Positions 61,077 to 64,000 of a DNA stretch of 64,000 nt are shown here, in pieces. Source of the stretch: Deltaproteobacteria bacterium HGW-Deltaproteobacteria-12 (GTDB lineage Bacteria > Desulfobacterota > Syntrophia > Syntrophales > Smithellaceae); NCBI GenBank assembly GCA_002840565.1, contig PHBK01000022.1, forward strand, positions 1-64,000, read 5' to 3'. Each line of letters starts with the position of its first letter. The stretch's first letter is position 1. Made by a program: the position numbers and the translations under genes. The notes below the pieces were generated by a model, which was not told the origin of the DNA, did not search any database, and saw nothing but the letters and a program-made list of their open reading frames with translations.

Positions 61077-62270
61077 ATGAAACGTAGAGATTTTCTCAAA
61101 GGCGTGGCCGGAGCATCAGCCCTGGCCATCTGCGCGCCGTTATGCAACAGCAGTGCCTCTTTGCCGCGACAAAGCGACAGGCCTCCGGCGGCGGATCAGG
61201 AAACCAGGGTTTTTCTCGCAGGAATAAGGCCGGGGAGCTCAAGTGCCGAGCTGGAAACTGCAGTTCGCGAAGCGGCCCTCGCCGCCTCGGATTTCTCCTG
61301 GCTTTCCCGAGGGGATGCCGTCTTTATCAAACCGGCGCTCAACTCCGGTCATCCTTACCCGGCCACAACCAGCCCTGTCGCTGTCAGCGCCATGGTCAAG
61401 CTGCTCAAGGAAAAAGGGGCGCGTCGCGTGGTGGTCGGAGACATGTCCGGCATTGGACATGTGAAACTCTCGCCGCAGGGTCTGCAAGGCAGCACCCGTC
61501 GCCTGATGGATATCTCCGGTATGGCCAAGACCGTTCAGGTGGCAGGAGCGGAAATAAATTTCTTTGAAGAAGCCGGATGGCGGGGTTTTTATGAAGATTC
61601 CATGGCTACCGGCGCCCACTGGAAAAGGGGCCTGATGATGCCAGGCATCCTCAAAGAGATGGATCATATTGTCCTCATGCCGCGCTGCGGCCGTCATGTT
61701 CTGGCCGGCGCCACCCTGGGCCTGAAAGCAGCAGTGGGCTACTGGCGAACGGATACACGTCTGGAATACCATCGGGATGCCGCCACATTTCATGAGAAAA
61801 CTGCAGAAGCGAATACCTCTCAGACCTTACTCGCTAAGCAGCGGCTGGTTATTTCCGCCGCTGATAAGCTGCTTACAACCTTCGGCCCCGATCAGGGATA
61901 CGTCCATCAGCCGGCAATCGGTCTGATCATCGCATCCGGGTCTGTCGTTGCCCATGACATGGTATCTTTGGCCTGGCTTTTGGAAAACAGGGAGCAAATC
62001 CCGTCAGATCAGAGGGATGGGTTTATCGATAGCAGCCCGCTGGTGGCCCGTCTGGCCAATGATTGGGTTGTCGCTAAACTGGGAGGATGGCGACAGGCAA
62101 TTTCCTCCGACAAGCTGATCAAAAACGATCTGAGAACTATCTGGGATGATCGGGTACTCAACCACGCTTACAAAATTTTCCAAAACGTGCCCAGGTTAGC
62201 TATCACTGCGGCCAACAGACAACTTCCAGGAACCATCAAAGAACGTTTAAGCAAGATGGTATTATCTTGA
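61077..62270 (+). CDS. Tat-exported DUF362 family protein
   Basis: A 397-residue protein with a Tat signal (MKRRDFLKGVAGASALAICA). The DUF362 core follows: DAVFIKPALNSGHPYPATTS (about 83-102), RVVVGDMSGIG (about 122-132), and Gly/Asp-rich strands near 200-220 with HVLAGATLGLKAAVGYWRTD. No ferredoxin Cys motif is seen, so it lacks the iron-sulfur tail found in some members. Function is unassigned in the family. GGAGGT precedes the ATG. Confidence 0.82.
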   Translation: MKRRDFLKGVAGASALAICAPLCNSSASLPRQSDRPPAADQETRVFLAGIRPGSSSAELETAVREAALAASDFSWLSRGDAVFIKPALNSGHPYPATTSPVAVSAMVKLLKEKGARRVVVGDMSGIGHVKLSPQGLQGSTRRLMDISGMAKTVQVAGAEINFFEEAGWRGFYEDSMATGAHWKRGLMMPGILKEMDHIVLMPRCGRHVLAGATLGLKAAVGYWRTDTRLEYHRDAATFHEKTAEANTSQTLLAKQRLVISAADKLLTTFGPDQGYVHQPAIGLIIASGSVVAHDMVSLAWLLENREQIPSDQRDGFIDSSPLVARLANDWVVAKLGGWRQAISSDKLIKNDLRTIWDDRVLNHAYKIFQNVPRLAITAANRQLPGTIKERLSKMVLS

Positions 62271-62566
62271 CTTTCCGGCGACGAGCCCCTCTTTCAGGCA
62301 TCTTAGATCAGGCACGCCCCGGGACGGCCTCCAACCGCAATGATCCATCAGGCGCCGGACTGAAATCGATCTGTTTTCTGCGAATCCGCCTTTAATCAAG
62401 TCGTGTGCAACCGTGTTTCCCGCGAAAAACCAGATATCCTTTTGTTCTTAGCAAAAATTATGTCCTTATGAACAGATAGGTGCTTATTCTTCTTTTTGGG
62501 AGGCATAGGTAATTATCAGTAATAATATGGAATAATTTTCTTGATAAAATCCGTGATATGTTTTAT
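62271..62566. other. Non-coding region before the second MITE
   Basis: About 300 bp with no supported gene or RNA. It is GC-rich at the left (62270-62350) and AT-rich towards the MITE at 62567. Confidence 0.4.
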
Positions 62567-62721
62567 CCCAGATTGCGCAATAGGGCATAAAGGTTTATAG
62601 AGATTGTCATTGCGAGCAAAGCGAAGCAATCTAAGTAATTGATTCTATGAGATTGCTTCGTCACTTCGTTCCTCGCAAAGACCGTTGTTTTATAAATTAT
62701 TTTTCTATTGCGTAATCTGGG
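62567..62721. mobile_element. MITE-like element, copy 2 (155 bp)
   Basis: Terminal repeats CCCAGATTGCGCAATAG and CTATTGCGTAATCTGGG (two mismatches) with a 5-bp duplication TTTAT on both sides. The inside closely matches the copy at 30292-30442 (CGAAGCAATCTAA, GAGATTGCTTCGTCACTTCG, AAAGACCGTTGTTTTATAAA). Its right end is 34 bp before the regulator ATG, so it lies in that gene's promoter region. Confidence 0.88.
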
Positions 62722-62755
62722 TTTATTTGACAGCCAATATTCGGAAGGAGATTTT

Positions 62756-63667
62756 ATGTCCAGTGAATTAATGAACACCAAAGAAGTGGCCAAGTATCTT
62801 GATATTCACGAAAAACAGGTTTATCTCCTCATCAAGTCCGGGAAAATTCCCTGCACGCGGGTGACCGGGAAGTGGATTTTTCCGGTCAAGCTTATTGACG
62901 AATGGATTCACTCGAGCACCCAGGACGGCCTCCAACTGGCCCGAAAGAGAGTTAACTCCATCGAGGGCGCTTTGCTGGCGTCTGGCAGCAATGATCCGGT
63001 GCTGGACATGCTTCTGACCGCCATCAAGAAAGATCATCCGGCTTTTAATATTTTTTCCGCCAATACCGGCAGTGTCAGCGGTCTTACAGCGCTCAATTCC
63101 GGGCTTACGGATATTGCTTTCTCCCATCTTTTTGATCCTGAGACCGGCGATTATAATACCCCTTATCTAAAGCAGTACTGCCCTGATCATGCTCCTGTTG
63201 TCGTCAATCTGTTTTACCGTCAGTGTGGTTTTCTTATTGCCAAATCCAAATCAGATATTTTTCAGGGGTGGGATAGTTTCAATGATAAAAAGATACGCTT
63301 TATCAACCGGCAAACTGGCTCGGGCATCAGAATCCTTCTGGATCACGAGCTGAAAAGCAGAGGTATCAACTGCAATGATATTACCGGTTACGACAATGAA
63401 GTCTTTACACATTTTGAAGTCGGACTTGCCCTTATTTCGAACGAGGCGGATGTAGGGATAGCGTCTGCCGCCGTGGCCAAAATATTGGACCTTAATTTTC
63501 AACCCCTGGTCAGTGAGCGTTTTGATATGATTCTCGATAAGGACACTTATTTTCAACCAGCCATCCAGGCTTTTATCGAAACGCTGCAATCGGACAAGTT
63601 TAAAGGCCGTGTCGAAAAAATCGGAAATTACAATTTCCAGGATGCCGGAAGGATTCTTCATTCTTAG
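62756..63667 (+). CDS. HTH-PBP transcriptional regulator (oxyanion-type sensor)
   Basis: A 303-residue protein from the ATG at 62756 (GAAGGAG upstream). Residues 1-55 are an excisionase/MerR-type helix-turn-helix (TKEVAKYLDIHEKQVYLLIK, then a wing GKWIFPVKLIDEWI). Residues 80-300 are a periplasmic-binding-protein-like sensor fold (PBP_like). This architecture usually regulates an adjacent ABC transporter for molybdate/tungstate or related ligands. The next gene encodes a substrate-binding protein and four putative operators lie between, which supports such a circuit. Confidence 0.85.
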   Translation: MSSELMNTKEVAKYLDIHEKQVYLLIKSGKIPCTRVTGKWIFPVKLIDEWIHSSTQDGLQLARKRVNSIEGALLASGSNDPVLDMLLTAIKKDHPAFNIFSANTGSVSGLTALNSGLTDIAFSHLFDPETGDYNTPYLKQYCPDHAPVVVNLFYRQCGFLIAKSKSDIFQGWDSFNDKKIRFINRQTGSGIRILLDHELKSRGINCNDITGYDNEVFTHFEVGLALISNEADVGIASAAVAKILDLNFQPLVSERFDMILDKDTYFQPAIQAFIETLQSDKFKGRVEKIGNYNFQDAGRILHS

Positions 63668-63778
63668 GAACCGTTACAAAGTTATTTTTCTTGGCCATTT
63701 TGTTACGGTTCCTTATGCCGTATCGGGATTGTAACGGTACAGTAATTATTTTCACGCCGGCTTAGGAGCCGTTACAAA
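63667..63778. promoter_or_regulatory. Cluster of four operator-like sites upstream of binding protein
   Basis: GGAACCGTTACAAA (63667-63680), TTTGTTACGGTTCC (63699-63712), TTGTAACGGTAC (63729-63740) and GGAGCCGTTACAAA (63765-63778) share the core CCGTTACAA in both orientations. The first pair forms a near-perfect 14-bp inverted repeat. They are probably bound by the HTH-PBP regulator encoded just before. Confidence 0.65.
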
Positions 63779-63808
63779 ATAAGATAATAAAGAAAGGAAC
63801 TGAAGAAA

Positions 63809-64000
63809 ATGAAAGTATTTGCTGGAAAATGTCTGGTGCTGCTGGTACTGCTTTGTTCGAGCCTCGCCTGGGCTGCAGACGGCGATCAGTTTTTGTTTTT
63901 ATCCAGTACGATCGGGCCAATTGATTCAGGGATTGTCGGAGCGCTGGAGGATCAATTTGAAAAAGAGACGGGCATCCGCGTGCGACATGTCGGAGCCGGA
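63809..64000 (+). CDS. ABC substrate-binding protein, tungstate/molybdate-like (3' end outside window)
   Basis: The first 64 residues only. Signal peptide MKVFAGKCLVLLVLLCSSLA, then LFLSSTIGPIDSGIVGALED and FEKETGIRVRHVGAG, which resemble the ligand loop of TupA-type tungstate-binding proteins (first-strand Ser-Thr and the DSG motif). AAGGAAC and the spacing support the start. It is cut by the window end. It is likely the first gene of an ABC importer operon under control of the upstream regulator. Confidence 0.75.
   Translation, partial: MKVFAGKCLVLLVLLCSSLAWAADGDQFLFLSSTIGPIDSGIVGALEDQFEKETGIRVRHVGAG

Noticed and set aside
62563..62793. A 76-codon minus-strand frame upstream of the regulator
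   Set aside because: It is formed almost wholly by the MITE and its fold.
1..64000. CRISPR array
   Set aside because: No series of regularly spaced identical repeats with unique spacers was seen; all repeats found are pairs or triplets explained as att, arm, iteron or MITE sequences.

Overview
The window reads as chromosome of an anaerobic, Desulfobacterota-like (deltaproteobacterial, perhaps Syntrophales-type) bacterium. This assignment is inference. It rests on the gene mix: two heavy-metal RND pumps, a PII-like protein next to CzcA, an SCP2-type thiolase, a DUF169 protein, an oxygen-independent sulfatase maturase, DUF362, sigma-54 control, and a tungstate/molybdate-type binding protein next to an HTH-PBP regulator. 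No rRNA or CRISPR array is present. There is one intact tRNA, tRNA-Lys(CTT).

Layout. (1) 1-6213, minus strand: a heavy-metal efflux operon of a small Cys-rich exported protein, TolC-type channel, periplasmic adaptor, RND pump and a PII-like protein cut by the window edge. (2) 6944-13957, minus strand: a conjugation/replication module with a replication-initiator-like gene carrying internal iterons, a small coiled-coil protein, a MobF relaxase-helicase, an accessory protein, a TraD/VirD4 coupling ATPase and a VirB1-like transglycosylase. Its right edge carries an orphan tRNA 3' end and paired repeats that look like an attachment site. (3) 14169-23925: tRNA-Lys used as the attachment site of a 9.7-kb element bounded by 50-bp direct repeats. 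The element has a tyrosine integrase, AlpA-like HTH, primase-like zinc protein, RepA-like ATPase, small proteins, an HK97-type capsid protein, a tape-measure protein and a C4-like structured RNA. No terminase, portal or lysis gene was recognised, so it resembles a phage satellite or a reduced prophage.

(4) 23926-30690: accessory DNA with a possible second integrase arm pair, an unknown membrane-protein pair, an AbiE-type toxin-antitoxin system, an exported ankyrin protein, a small exported protein, a MITE with a 5-bp target duplication, and gene fragments. (5) 30693-36747, plus strand: a Met-rich YtkA-like protein and a Cus-type (Cu/Ag) pump, so the window holds two different metal RND systems.

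(6) 36870-63000: metabolic accessory genes. These comprise a flavodoxin-SCP2 protein, an IS3 remnant, a thiolase, DUF169, a haloalkane-dehalogenase-like hydrolase, and a minus-strand sulfoester block (sulfatase, its radical-SAM maturase, two metallo-beta-lactamase proteins, a DJ-1/PfpI protein). A sigma-54 activator follows, diverging from an MFS transporter, two amidohydrolases and a DUF1185 protein that have a good -24/-12 promoter. After these come PAP2, an esterase, a multi-PAS HD-GYP c-di-GMP protein and a DUF362 protein. (7) 62567-64000: a second copy of the MITE, an HTH-PBP regulator, a four-site operator region and the start of an ABC substrate-binding protein.

The most unusual points are the capsid-bearing mini-element with a C4-like antisense RNA, three sets of 11-bp-spaced integrase arm-type repeats around two tRNA 3' ends, iterons inside the rep gene, and the MITE pair with matching target duplications. 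No homology search was possible; all family names come from motif reading.
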